A stretch of DNA of 64,000 nt, taken from contig CAKOKS010000003.1 of assembly GCA_934095845.1 (NCBI GenBank), positions 12,399-76,398 on the forward strand, read 5' to 3'. The position numbers and the translations under genes are program-made. Of the stretch, positions 35,283-43,208 are shown piece after piece (position 1 is the first letter of the stretch; each line of letters starts with the position of its first letter). This stretch comes from an uncultured Bacilli bacterium (lineage in GTDB: Bacteria; Bacillota_I; Bacilli_A; RF39; UBA660). The notes beneath the pieces were generated by a model, which worked only from the letters and a program-made list of their open reading frames with translations, was not told where the DNA came from and did no database searches.

Positions 35283-35666
35283 ATGGCTTATAATAGAAGA
35301 AAAAGAAAAATTAAAAAGAATATTCCTGAAGCTCAAGCTCATATATCTTCATCTTATAATAATACATTAGTTACTATTACAGATAAAGATGGTAATACAA
35401 TTAGTTGGGCATCATCTGGAACAATTGGTTACAAAGGAAGTAAAAAGAAAACTCCTTATGCTGCTGGACTTGCTGCTGAAAGTGCTGGAAAAGCTGCTAT
35501 GGATGCTGGAGTTGTTAAAGTTGAAGTATTTGTTAAAGGTTTAGGTGGAGGTAGAGAAACTGCTATTCGTTCACTTCAAGCTGTTGGACTAGAAATTACT
35601 GCTATTAACGATGAAACACCAGTACCACATAATGGTTGTAGACCACCAAAACGTCCAAGAAACTAA
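35283..35666 (+). CDS. rpsK: 30S ribosomal protein S11 (uS11)
   Basis: 127 residues, with AHISSSYNNTLVTITDKDGN and the terminal PHNGCRPPKRPRN. It forms the 30S platform. AGGAGG ribosome binding site. Confidence 0.97.
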   Translation: MAYNRRKRKIKKNIPEAQAHISSSYNNTLVTITDKDGNTISWASSGTIGYKGSKKKTPYAAGLAAESAGKAAMDAGVVKVEVFVKGLGGGRETAIRSLQAVGLEITAINDETPVPHNGCRPPKRPRN

Positions 35667-35690
35667 TACAAAGGAAAAGAGGATTTAAAT

Positions 35691-36629
35691 ATGAATTTTG
35701 AAAAACCAGATTATAAAATTACTGAATATGTTGAAAATAAAAATTATGGAAAATTTGAACTAGAACCACTAGAAAGAGGTTTTGGTACAACTATTGGTAA
35801 TGCATTAAGAAGAGTTATGTTATCTAGTATGCCTGGTTCGGCTGTTACTAGTGTTAAAATTGATGGAGTATTACATGAATTCCAAAAAATCGATGGTGTT
35901 AGAGAAGATGTTATGAACATCATTCTTAATATCAAAACTTTGGTTGTAAAAAATCATTCAACTGATAAGAAAGTAATTAGACTTTCTGCAAATAAAGAAG
36001 GAGCAGTAACAGCTGGAGAAATCGAATATGATGCTGATATCGAAATAGTAAATCCTGATTTAGTTATTTGTAATTTAGTTAAAGGTGGAAAAATTGATAT
36101 TGAAATGACTGTTAACAATGGTCGTGGATATGTTGATGCTAAAGAAAATAAAAAGATTATTGGAGATGTTGTTGGAGTTATTCCAATAGATTCAATTTAT
36201 TCTCCAGTAGAAAATGTTGCATTTGAAGTTGAAAGTGCACGTGTTGGACATAATGAAAATTATGACAAGTTAATAATGTCTGTATATACTAATGGATCTA
36301 TTACTCCAGAAGAATGTATGGCATTAGCAAGTAGAATTTTAATTGAACATTTAAATATTATTACTGATTTAAATCATATTGCTGATATAACTGGAATAAT
36401 TGCTGAAAAGAAAGTAGATACAATTACTAAAACACTTGAAACTCCAATTGAAGAAATTGAATTCAGTGTAAGAGCATATAACTGCTTAAAGAGAGCAAAT
36501 ATTCATACAATGCAAGATTTAATTGATAAAAAAGAAGTTGAAGTTACTAAGATTAGAAATTTAGGTAAAAAATCACTTAAAGAAGTAATCGATAAAGTAA
36601 ATGAAATGGGATTAAAATTTAAAGACTAA
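35691..36629 (+). CDS. rpoA: RNA polymerase subunit alpha
   Basis: 312 residues: N-terminal dimerisation domain (ERGFGTTIGNALRRVMLSSMPG, residues ~27-48), insert domain, and C-terminal alpha-CTD (PIEEIEFSVRAYNCLKRANI through RNLGKKSLKEVIDKV), which binds UP elements and activators. AAAGAGG precedes the start. Confidence 0.97.
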   Translation: MNFEKPDYKITEYVENKNYGKFELEPLERGFGTTIGNALRRVMLSSMPGSAVTSVKIDGVLHEFQKIDGVREDVMNIILNIKTLVVKNHSTDKKVIRLSANKEGAVTAGEIEYDADIEIVNPDLVICNLVKGGKIDIEMTVNNGRGYVDAKENKKIIGDVVGVIPIDSIYSPVENVAFEVESARVGHNENYDKLIMSVYTNGSITPEECMALASRILIEHLNIITDLNHIADITGIIAEKKVDTITKTLETPIEEIEFSVRAYNCLKRANIHTMQDLIDKKEVEVTKIRNLGKKSLKEVIDKVNEMGLKFKD

Positions 36630-36650
36630 ACCAAGAAGGAGGAAGCAGAA

Positions 36651-36992
36651 ATGTATAGAAAATTAGGTAGAGAATCTAGAATCAGAAGAAGTATTCTTGC
36701 TGGTCTTACTAAAGATGTAATCAATAATGGTTATGTTGTAACAACTGAAGCTAGAGCTAAAGAAGTTAGAAAATTTGTTGATAAAATGATTACTTATGGA
36801 AAAACTGGTACATTAGTTTCAAGAAGAAAAGCATTAGCTTTCTTACATAATGATGCTAAAGTAGTAAGTAAAGTATTTGATGAATTAGCACCAAAATATG
36901 CAAATAGAAATGGTGGATATACAAGAATCATTAAATTAAAAGAAAGAATTGGCGACGATGCCTTAACTGTTAGACTTGAATTAGTTGACTAA
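36651..36992 (+). CDS. rplQ: 50S ribosomal protein L17 (bL17)
   Basis: 113 residues, with YRKLGRESRIRRSILAGLTKDVI and the terminal RIGDDALTVRLELVD. Last gene of the operon; the terminator hairpin begins within its final codons. The ecfA-ecfT-truA-rplM-rpsI cluster that often follows in Bacilli is not here. Confidence 0.97.
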   Translation: MYRKLGRESRIRRSILAGLTKDVINNGYVVTTEARAKEVRKFVDKMITYGKTGTLVSRRKALAFLHNDAKVVSKVFDELAPKYANRNGGYTRIIKLKERIGDDALTVRLELVD

Positions 36993-37006
36993 TCAAGTCT
37001 TTTTTT
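36972..37006 (+). terminator. Terminator of the ribosomal operon
   Basis: AGACTTG / CAAGTCT outer stem with an inner ATTAG / CTAAT stem and one bulge, followed by seven T. Confidence 0.88.
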
Positions 37007-37066
37007 ATGCAATAATTTACTTTACACAACCTAAAATAAAGTTTATATATTACAACAAAAATGTAG

Positions 37067-37093
37067 TATAATTAAAAATAGGATAGGTGTGTG
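37067..37093 (+). promoter_or_regulatory. -10 box and shared downstream element
   Basis: TATAAT (37067-37072), then ten bases, then ATAGGTGTGTG (37083-37093). The same arrangement with identical spacing occurs at 46010-46036 before the other C-type-lectin-like surface gene. The -35 region here is weak. Confidence 0.5.
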
Positions 37094-37178
37094 AAATTAG
37101 GTGAAAATAAAAAAATGTAATGTAAAATAATTTAAAAGATGTGTATTTTAATAAGCAAAAATTAAAAAAATTGTGTAA

Positions 37179-37213
37179 GCTCCCCAAAACTCCTTGATAA
37201 TCGGGGGAGGAGT
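37179..37213 (+). promoter_or_regulatory. Possible two-state RNA hairpin in the leader
   Basis: CTCCCC (37180-37185) can pair with GGGGAG (37204-37209), while ACTCCT (37189-37194) can pair with AGGAGT (37208-37213). The two stems share bases and exclude each other. It lies ~37 bases before the start codon of the next gene; no folding was computed. The rest of the 257-base gap (36993-37249) shows no gene. Confidence 0.4.
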
Positions 37214-37249
37214 ATTATAAAATAAAATAGTAGAAAGTAGGGAAATAAT

Positions 37250-38461
37250 ATGAAGAAGAAAAGTATGCTTTTAGTAGCAATATTACTAATGTCAATTGGA
37301 TTTGCAGCAATCTCAACAACATTAATAATAAACGGAACTGCTAAGGTAAGCGAAAACAATGAAGATTTTAGTGTAATCTTCACAGCTGCAAGTATAGATG
37401 GGAATGATGTATACTCAACAGCAGTAGATGAAACAAAGAAAACAATTACATTTACAACAAGTGAATTGAAGACTTTAAATCAAACTTCAGTACTAAATTA
37501 TGAAGTAACAAACAACTCAAGTAACTATGATGCAAATGTAACAGTTACATGTGTACCAAAGGAAGGAACAACAGCAAAATATACAAGTATTAAAAATAAA
37601 CTTGAAAATGATGCGACAGTTGTAAAAGCAAAAAGTTCAGTAAATGGAACATTAACAGTAACATTAAACAAGACAGCTACAGAAGAAGTAAGAGAAGAGT
37701 ATGTATGTACACTTACACTTAATGCAGTAGAAAGAGATACATTGGGAGCCGAAAGTATACCAGATCCCGTATCATTTTCTGAAGATTCATGGAAAACAAT
37801 ACAAAAGGCAGTTCAAACTGGAAATACAAGCAAATATAATGTAGGGGATACAAAAGAAGTAGACTTAGGTGATTTAGGAACACATACAGTAAGAGTAGCA
37901 AATAAAAGTGAATGTACAAATGGAGAAACAAGTGAAACGGCCTGTGGATTTGTAGTTGAGTTTGCAGATGTAATAACAAAAAACTCATTTAATAGTAGAG
38001 GTACAAGTGTAAGCGGATGGAGATTTTCAAAACTACAGACATACATAAATGATACAATATATAAATCACTTCCAAGTGACTTACAAAATGTAATAACAAC
38101 AACGAAAGTAATTTCCGGTCATGGAACTACACGCGGAGAAACAAATTTTGAAACGCAAGATAAACTATACTTGCTAAGTGCACATGAAGTATATGAAGAT
38201 GGAACAAGTAATCCAGTAAGCTCAAGAGATACATCTTATAATAATACAAAACAATTAGATTATTATAAAAATCAAGGAGTAACAACAAGTAGTTATGCAG
38301 GAGCAATAAAACAATATAACGGAGTTGGAACTGATTGGTGGCTTCGTTCGGCTAATTCTCTCGATGCCTACGGCTTCCTTATTGTCGACAACTACGGCAA
38401 TTGGGACAGCGCCAATGCGAACCGCTCTGACGGAGTCTCTCCAGCTTTCCGAATCGCATAA
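37250..38461 (+). CDS. Surface protein with DUF6273/C-type-lectin-like variable C-terminus (candidate DGR target)
   Basis: 403 residues: N-terminal hydrophobic segment (residues ~4-28) that exports or anchors it, a beta-rich N-terminal domain (~30-165) resembling SipW/TasA-associated surface modules, and a C-terminal DUF6273-like domain beginning near residue 175. This ends in WWLRSANSL (from Trp363) and GVSPAFRIA, the pattern of CLec-fold ligand-binding domains in diversity-generating retroelement targets. Bases 38341-38460 are 64/120 G+C, against roughly 35% in the rest of the gene, and nearly all codons from 38357 on end in C or T, whereas the rest of the gene favours A-ending codons. Every putative variable codon (CTC, GAT, TAC, GGC, GAC, AGC, CGC) can be reached from AAC/AAT by changing adenines only. 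The ATG has AGGG. The shared upstream motif is described separately. Confidence 0.8.
   Translation: MKKKSMLLVAILLMSIGFAAISTTLIINGTAKVSENNEDFSVIFTAASIDGNDVYSTAVDETKKTITFTTSELKTLNQTSVLNYEVTNNSSNYDANVTVTCVPKEGTTAKYTSIKNKLENDATVVKAKSSVNGTLTVTLNKTATEEVREEYVCTLTLNAVERDTLGAESIPDPVSFSEDSWKTIQKAVQTGNTSKYNVGDTKEVDLGDLGTHTVRVANKSECTNGETSETACGFVVEFADVITKNSFNSRGTSVSGWRFSKLQTYINDTIYKSLPSDLQNVITTTKVISGHGTTRGETNFETQDKLYLLSAHEVYEDGTSNPVSSRDTSYNNTKQLDYYKNQGVTTSSYAGAIKQYNGVGTDWWLRSANSLDAYGFLIVDNYGNWDSANANRSDGVSPAFRIA
38330..38461 (+). repeat. Putative DGR variable region (VR)
   Basis: Compositionally distinct 3' end of the preceding gene, ~130 bp, G+C about 53%, NNC/NNT codon pattern. The conserved WWLRS start and GVSPAF end flank a block whose codons fit A-to-N mutagenesis of an Asn-rich template. 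No template repeat or reverse transcriptase was seen here, so it would have to act from elsewhere in the genome. Confidence 0.6.
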
Positions 38462-38555
38462 ACAGTGCAGATATAAAAAACTGTAAAATTTGGTGTAAGT
38501 AAGTGGGGATTCACAAACCAATCCGATAAGTTATTTATCTTTAAATCACTAATAC

Positions 38556-38584
38556 TTTACAAAAAATAAGCTATTTCTTATAAT
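38556..38584 (+). promoter_or_regulatory. Sigma-A promoter
   Basis: TTTACA (38556-38561), 17-base spacer, TATAAT (38579-38584), just before the small membrane protein gene. Confidence 0.75.
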
Positions 38585-38599
38585 TAAATTGGTGGTTAT

Positions 38600-38845
38600 A
38601 TGAAGAAAGATAATTTTGGTACATTAATTATATTAATTAATATAGTGCTTAGTTTATTCTTATTAACTATGAAAGAAGAGAAACTTACTTATTTTATAGT
38701 TTGTATAATATCTAATATAATTGCTATTATATTTAGTATATTTGTATTAAAAAATCAAAATAAAAAACTAATGAATATTGTTTCATTAGTTATTAATATA
38801 ATTGTTCTTATATGTGTAATTATATATGGAATATATTTTATTTAA
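38600..38845 (+). CDS. Small hydrophobic protein with three predicted membrane helices
   Basis: 81 residues, almost entirely three transmembrane helices (~6-22, ~30-50, ~58-80) joined by short basic loops (KEEK, KNQNKK). GGTGG lies upstream of the ATG and a good promoter directs it. Its stop overlaps the convergent minus-strand gene by eight bases. No family recognised. Confidence 0.65.
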   Translation: MKKDNFGTLIILINIVLSLFLLTMKEEKLTYFIVCIISNIIAIIFSIFVLKNQNKKLMNIVSLVINIIVLICVIIYGIYFI

Positions 38846-39056
38846 AGAAAGTTAATGAATTATTATTCTTAACTTCTTTTTTTTGAATAGGTAATTCTTT
38901 TATAACTGGTTCTTTATTAGTTGTTTTAAATTCATTTATTTTATTTTTAATATTTTTTATAGTTGGATTTAAATCTTTAATTAAAGGTATAGCTCTTTTA
39001 GTTATATTTAAGAATCTTAAACTGTTTGAAAGAATAGAAGAAAGATTAAAATTCAT
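38838..39056 (-). CDS. Small protein, possible YqfQ/VrrA-like
   Basis: 72 residues on the minus strand. The ATG at 39056 is preceded by AGGTGA at seven bases, which makes a real gene likely. Residues ~5-40 (ILSNSLRFLNITKRAIPLIK then NPTIKNIKNK) resemble the N-terminal helix of YqfQ/VrrA-like proteins, followed by a Lys/Glu tail. The similarity is weak. It faces the preceding gene tail to tail with an eight-base overlap, and its last codons contain the plus-strand terminator. Confidence 0.55.
   Translation of the reverse strand: MNFNLSSILSNSLRFLNITKRAIPLIKDLNPTIKNIKNKINEFKTTNKEPVIKELPIQKKEVKNNNSLTFFK
38845..38884 (+). terminator. Terminator embedded in the opposing coding region
   Basis: AAGAAAGTTAA / TTAACTTCTT stem (38845-38855, 38869-38878, one bulged A) followed by a T run. 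It terminates the plus-strand small membrane gene and encodes the last residues of the minus-strand gene. Confidence 0.6.
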
Positions 39057-39097
39057 AATATTTCACCTAATAAATTATATGAAATAAAATAAAAATG

Positions 39098-39125
39098 TTT
39101 ACTAATTTTTCTAATATGGTATAAT
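39098..39125 (+). promoter_or_regulatory. Promoter of pilC-pilD
   Basis: TTTACT (39098-39103), 16-base spacer, TATAAT (39120-39125), 30 bases before the start codon. Confidence 0.65.
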
Positions 39126-39155
39126 TTAAATTAGAGAATACTAGGGAGTGATTAT

Positions 39156-40703
39156 ATGGATTTAAGTAATCAAAAACATAAACAAGATAACTTTTTCTTG
39201 TTTTTTCCAATGTATGTATGTTTAGGTGTATATTATATACTAAGATTTTTAGCAACTCCATTTATACTTTTTTGGTCTAAAGGATCTGATACTTTATATA
39301 ATACAATTAATAAAGATGTAGATACTAGTGATCTAAGAGGAGCTAATTTAGGTGATGAAAGTTCTGTACCAATTGATTCAAATTTAGTTGTAAAACATGT
39401 TAAAATTAATCCTAAATTACTTGCTGAAAGAGAAAAACTTATTAATTCAATTGAAGCAATAGAAGAGACTAGAAGCGAAAAACCAATAACATATAGATAT
39501 ACAGCCTTAGATCCAGATGGAAAACAAGTTACAAGTACTTTTTTAGCTTATTCTAAAGTAGAAGTTTATACATTCTTAGAAAATGAAGGTTATAAAGTAT
39601 TTAAAATAGAAACTGGACCATGGATTGAAAGATTTTATGGACCTAGTACTTTTTCTTCTAAAAAGATTAAAATCAAGGATATAGTATTTTGGTTACAACA
39701 ACTTTCTACTTACTTAAAAGCAGGTATTCCATTAACAGATGCGATGCGTATTTTAAGTAAACAAATGGGTAGAAATGAAAACTTAAAAAGAACTTTTGAT
39801 TCAATTGTTTATAATTTGACTCTAGGAGAAAGTTTTTCATCTTGTCTTGAAAAACAAGGAGAAGCATTTCCACCTCTTTTAATTAATATGGTTAAGTCAG
39901 CTGAAGCAACAGGGGATTTGGAAGGTACACTTGATGAAATGGCTGATTACTATAAACAAACTGAAACAACAAGAAAAGAAATGGTAAGTGCTCTCACATA
40001 TCCAACAATGGTATTTATATTCTCAATTGCAGTAATCGTATTTATCTTAGTATATTTGATTCCTCAATTTGTTAATATTTATAAAACAGCTGGAGTTAAA
40101 TTAAATCCAATTACATCATTTTTAATTGCAGCAAGTACATTCTTAAAAGCTAATTTATTCTATATACTTATTACTATTGTTATATTTGTAACAATAATAT
40201 ATGTATTGTATAAACATATAAAAGCTTTTAGATACTTCTTGCAAACAGTATTTATGAAAACACCTGTTTTAGGTAAAATAATAATTTATAAAGAAATGAC
40301 AATATTTACTAAAACATTTGCTAGTTTACTTAAAAACAATGTATTTATTACTGATTCAATAAGTATACTTGGTAAAATAACAAATAATGAGATTTATAAA
40401 GAAATAATGATTAATACAATTAATTATATAGGTCGTGGAGAAAAAATATCATCAGCATTTAAAAATCACTGGGCTATACCAGAAGTTGCTTATTATATGA
40501 TGGTAACAGGTGAGTCAACTGGTGAACTTGCAGAGATGATGGAAAAAGTATCTGAATACTATGCAGAACAACATAAAGTTCTAATAGATTCAATGAAGAG
40601 TTTAATTGAACCTATATTAATAATATTCCTAGCTGTTATAGTAGGAGGAATAATTATTTCAGTTATAATTCCAATATTTAGTTTATATTCTGAAATTCTT
40701 TAG
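39156..40703 (+). CDS. pilC: Type IV pilus/type II secretion platform protein PilC (GspF family)
   Basis: 515 residues, longer than the usual ~400. The extra ~110 N-terminal residues carry one hydrophobic helix (~13-33) and a hydrophilic linker, then two T2SSF domains (FWLQQLSTYLKAGIPLTDAM near 178 and FTKTFASLLKNNVFITDSIS near 385) with the paired MVSALTYPTMVFIFS-type membrane helices. The protein is the inner-membrane platform that pairs with a PilB ATPase and pilins, none of which are in this window. Given comEA/comEC at 11780-14423 a transformation pilus is likely. The ribosome binding site is AGGGAG. Confidence 0.88.
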   Translation: MDLSNQKHKQDNFFLFFPMYVCLGVYYILRFLATPFILFWSKGSDTLYNTINKDVDTSDLRGANLGDESSVPIDSNLVVKHVKINPKLLAEREKLINSIEAIEETRSEKPITYRYTALDPDGKQVTSTFLAYSKVEVYTFLENEGYKVFKIETGPWIERFYGPSTFSSKKIKIKDIVFWLQQLSTYLKAGIPLTDAMRILSKQMGRNENLKRTFDSIVYNLTLGESFSSCLEKQGEAFPPLLINMVKSAEATGDLEGTLDEMADYYKQTETTRKEMVSALTYPTMVFIFSIAVIVFILVYLIPQFVNIYKTAGVKLNPITSFLIAASTFLKANLFYILITIVIFVTIIYVLYKHIKAFRYFLQTVFMKTPVLGKIIIYKEMTIFTKTFASLLKNNVFITDSISILGKITNNEIYKEIMINTINYIGRGEKISSAFKNHWAIPEVAYYMMVTGESTGELAEMMEKVSEYYAEQHKVLIDSMKSLIEPILIIFLAVIVGGIIISVIIPIFSLYSEIL

Positions 40704-40713
40704 GAGTGAACTT

Positions 40714-41475
40714 ATGATACCATATATATTTCTTTTTATAGTCGGCATAATTTTTGGATCATTTTATAATGTGGTAGCTGATAGATTACCAAATAATGAA
40801 TCAATAATTAAACCTAGAAGTCATTGTCCAAATTGTAATCATGTACTTAAATGGTATGAACTTATTCCACTTATATCATTTATAATACAAAGAGGAAAAT
40901 GCCGTAAATGCTACTATAAAATGAGTATATGGTATTTTTTATCTGAACTTTTAACAGGGTTACTATTTTGTTTAAGTTATTATCTTTTTGGTTTTTCATA
41001 TATAACTTTAGAATCAATAGTTATAATGTCAGTTATAATTATTACAATTATAAGTGATATTAAATATATGATAATACTTGATAGTCCTTTAGTAGTTGGT
41101 ACCATTTTACTAATTATAATTGAATTATATTTTCAAGATATAAAAGTAGTTTTAACTAATTTAATTTCTGGTTTAATAATGTTTCTAATACTTTTAATAG
41201 TAAAATTTATTGGAGATAAAGTATTTAAACAAGAATCTTTAGGGTGGGGAGATGTTAAATTCTCATTCTTTGCTGGATTTGTACTTAATATACCAGTTGC
41301 CTTAATATATTTATTCTTAGCTGCTTTTCTAGCACTTCCAAATGCTTTATATCAGTCACTTAAGAAAGGCAATTCAGTTACACCTTTTGGACCATTTCTA
41401 GCTATAAGTTTATTTTTATTATATACATATTTTAATCAAGTCAATTATCTTATAGGTATATGGTTAAATATATAA
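40714..41475 (+). CDS. pilD: Prepilin peptidase (A24, PilD/ComC family)
   Basis: 253 residues, about eight transmembrane helices. Cys38, Cys41, Cys63 and Cys66 form the zinc-binding pair of the N-terminal domain (CPNC and CRKC). The catalytic aspartates are in IISDIKYM and GWGDVKFS (GxGD, near 178-181). It cleaves and N-methylates prepilins. It begins 10 bases after pilC; the two form one operon ending at the terminator at 41501. Confidence 0.93.
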   Translation: MIPYIFLFIVGIIFGSFYNVVADRLPNNESIIKPRSHCPNCNHVLKWYELIPLISFIIQRGKCRKCYYKMSIWYFLSELLTGLLFCLSYYLFGFSYITLESIVIMSVIIITIISDIKYMIILDSPLVVGTILLIIIELYFQDIKVVLTNLISGLIMFLILLIVKFIGDKVFKQESLGWGDVKFSFFAGFVLNIPVALIYLFLAAFLALPNALYQSLKKGNSVTPFGPFLAISLFLLYTYFNQVNYLIGIWLNI

Positions 41476-41500
41476 ATACTTTACGTAAAGCAAAACTGTT

Positions 41501-41527
41501 ATTTGACATTTTTTGTCAAATTTTTTT
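41501..41527 (+). terminator. Terminator of pilC-pilD
   Basis: Perfect ATTTGACA / TGTCAAAT stem with five-T loop and seven T behind. The stem also contains a possible -35 (TTGTCA at 41513) for the next gene. Confidence 0.88.
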
Positions 41528-41542
41528 GTTTGATAGTATAAT
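41513..41542 (+). promoter_or_regulatory. Possible promoter overlapping the terminator
   Basis: TTGTCA (41513-41518), 18-base spacer, TATAAT (41537-41542). It starts within the 3' arm of the terminator. Confidence 0.5.
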
Positions 41543-41558
41543 CATACCTAGGATAGAA

Positions 41559-42194
41559 ATGAGTATTATTATGAAAAATGAAAATTCAAGACTTTATTAT
41601 TCTTTTATTATAAATGTATTAATAATCATTATGGAATTATTCGCGTTTTTAGTTTGCTATAAAGAAAGTGGATTTGCTTGTTTTGAATATTATACTCAAG
41701 ATAGTAATTTATTTTTAATGTTTACATCTCTTCTTTATGTTATATCTTTACTTATATGTGATAAAAAAATACCACATTTTGTATCTTTATTAAAATATGC
41801 AGCAACTACTTCAGTTGTAATTACTTTTTTAACAGTTGTAACTATACTTGCTCCAGTAATGGGAGGATATAAAGCAATGCTTTTAGATGGAACTATGTTA
41901 ATTCATCATTTAATTTGCCCGATTTTTAGCTTTATTACTTTTGTGTTTTTTGAAAAACATAATTTAAATGGTTTAAAAGATGCGCTTATTTCTATGATAT
42001 TTACCTGTCTTTATGGAGTTGTCGCCGTTACTTTAAATGTATTAAAGATAATGGATGGACCATATCCATTCTTAAAAGTTTATGATCAAACAATTTTAAT
42101 GTCTATATTTTGGTTAATTCTTATGATGGGTAGTTCATATTTAATTACTGTTCTTATTGGTAATTTGAATCATGCTTATAATAATAAAAAATAA
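41559..42194 (+). CDS. Pr6Pr-like integral membrane protein
   Basis: About 211 residues from ATG 41559, which has AGGA five bases upstream; the longer frame from 41460 would begin inside pilD and run through the terminator, so it is rejected. Six predicted helices with pattern FAFLVCYKESGFACFEYYTQDSNLF, GTMLIHHLICPIFSFITFVFFE and a late YGVVAVTLNVLKI. The H-H pair and the aromatic segments resemble the Pr6Pr / FAR-17a/AIG1-like membrane family, of unknown function. It is monocistronic or followed by the next gene. Confidence 0.65.
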   Translation: MSIIMKNENSRLYYSFIINVLIIIMELFAFLVCYKESGFACFEYYTQDSNLFLMFTSLLYVISLLICDKKIPHFVSLLKYAATTSVVITFLTVVTILAPVMGGYKAMLLDGTMLIHHLICPIFSFITFVFFEKHNLNGLKDALISMIFTCLYGVVAVTLNVLKIMDGPYPFLKVYDQTILMSIFWLILMMGSSYLITVLIGNLNHAYNNKK

Positions 42195-42223
42195 TTGAAT
42201 TAACACTTTCTCTGTGATATTAT
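42195..42223 (+). promoter_or_regulatory. Promoter of the methyltransferase-like gene
   Basis: TTGAAT (42195-42200), 17-base spacer, TATTAT (42218-42223), followed by GGAGG at 42236-42240. Confidence 0.7.
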
Positions 42224-42246
42224 ATCTTCTAATTTGGAGGAATAAT

Positions 42247-43140
42247 ATGATAGATATAGATAAGGTGGTTAAAACAATTACCTCTGGTTATTCACTTGAT
42301 TTTGAATTCGGAAAATATTCTAAAATATATATGCATACAACTGAGAATATAAAAGACTTTATTAGATGCTTTGATTTAAAGGATAAAGATGTATTTACTA
42401 TTGCAGGAAGTGGAGATCAAGCTTTAAATGCTTATTCCTATGGTGCTAAAAGTGTTGATATATTTGATATTAATCCTTTAACTAAATGTAGTGTGGATTT
42501 AAAAGTATCGGGAGCTAAGGCACTTACTTATGAAGAATTTATTCATTTCTTTTTTTCAGAATTTTCTGAATACTTTTCTGAACATTTATATGAAAGTATT
42601 TATCCTTATTTAGAAAGTGATACTAAGATTTTGTTTGATACTCTTTTTAATAAAGTTGGTGTTAAAAAAACATTAAAAGGTTTATATTATCAAATAAATC
42701 CAACGCTAGAAAAAATGAAGAAAATGAATTTATATTTAGATGAATATTATTATTATTTATTAAAAAACAATTTAAAAGATAAGAAAGTTGAATTTATAGA
42801 AGAATCTATAACTGATATTGATAAAAGACTTAATAAAAAATATGATATGATGATGTTTTCAAATATAAGTGATTCTTTAAATTCCATCTATGGAATTAAT
42901 CATTTACAATGCTTTAAAGAATTAATTGCTTCTTTAATAGAATATTTAAATCTTTATGGAACAATTGAAGTTGGTTATATATATGGGTGTTATTCAAAAA
43001 TGAAAGTAACAAGTGATTTTATAAATAAAAATAAAAGAGAAAAAGTGTTTACTACAGATGAGTATCATACTATGTTAGTAAATTCATATGATGGATATTT
43101 TCAAAAAGATCGAGTAGTTTATTATACAAAAACCAAATAA
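42247..43140 (+). CDS. SAM-methyltransferase-like (DUF3419-type) protein
   Basis: 297 residues from ATG 42247, six bases after GGAGG; the longer frame from 42214 lacks a ribosome binding site. A motif I-like segment, VFTIAGSGDQALNAYSYGAKSVDIFDINPLT (residues ~50-80), gives the GxGxxA and an acidic strand-2 end typical of SAM-binding folds. Similar arrangements occur in DUF3419-family proteins (BtaA-like), which transfer aminocarboxypropyl or methyl groups. No further conserved catalytic residues are recognisable and a substrate cannot be proposed. It is monocistronic by its own promoter. Confidence 0.65.
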   Translation: MIDIDKVVKTITSGYSLDFEFGKYSKIYMHTTENIKDFIRCFDLKDKDVFTIAGSGDQALNAYSYGAKSVDIFDINPLTKCSVDLKVSGAKALTYEEFIHFFFSEFSEYFSEHLYESIYPYLESDTKILFDTLFNKVGVKKTLKGLYYQINPTLEKMKKMNLYLDEYYYYLLKNNLKDKKVEFIEESITDIDKRLNKKYDMMMFSNISDSLNSIYGINHLQCFKELIASLIEYLNLYGTIEVGYIYGCYSKMKVTSDFINKNKREKVFTTDEYHTMLVNSYDGYFQKDRVVYYTKTK

Positions 43141-43208
43141 AGTATTAATATTTTTAATTAAATTAATAAAAATTATGCTATAATAATTTACGAAGTGGAG
43201 GAGTTTTT

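Noticed and set aside
37010..37180. Possible tiny ORF GTG near 37101
   Set aside because: Only nine codons with a poor ribosome binding site; insufficient evidence.
37813..38046. Minus-strand 77-codon frame in the candidate DGR target
   Set aside because: Antisense shadow without ribosome binding site.
41460..41558. N-terminal extension of the Pr6Pr-like gene
   Set aside because: It would start in pilD and run through a strong terminator; the downstream ATG has the ribosome binding site.
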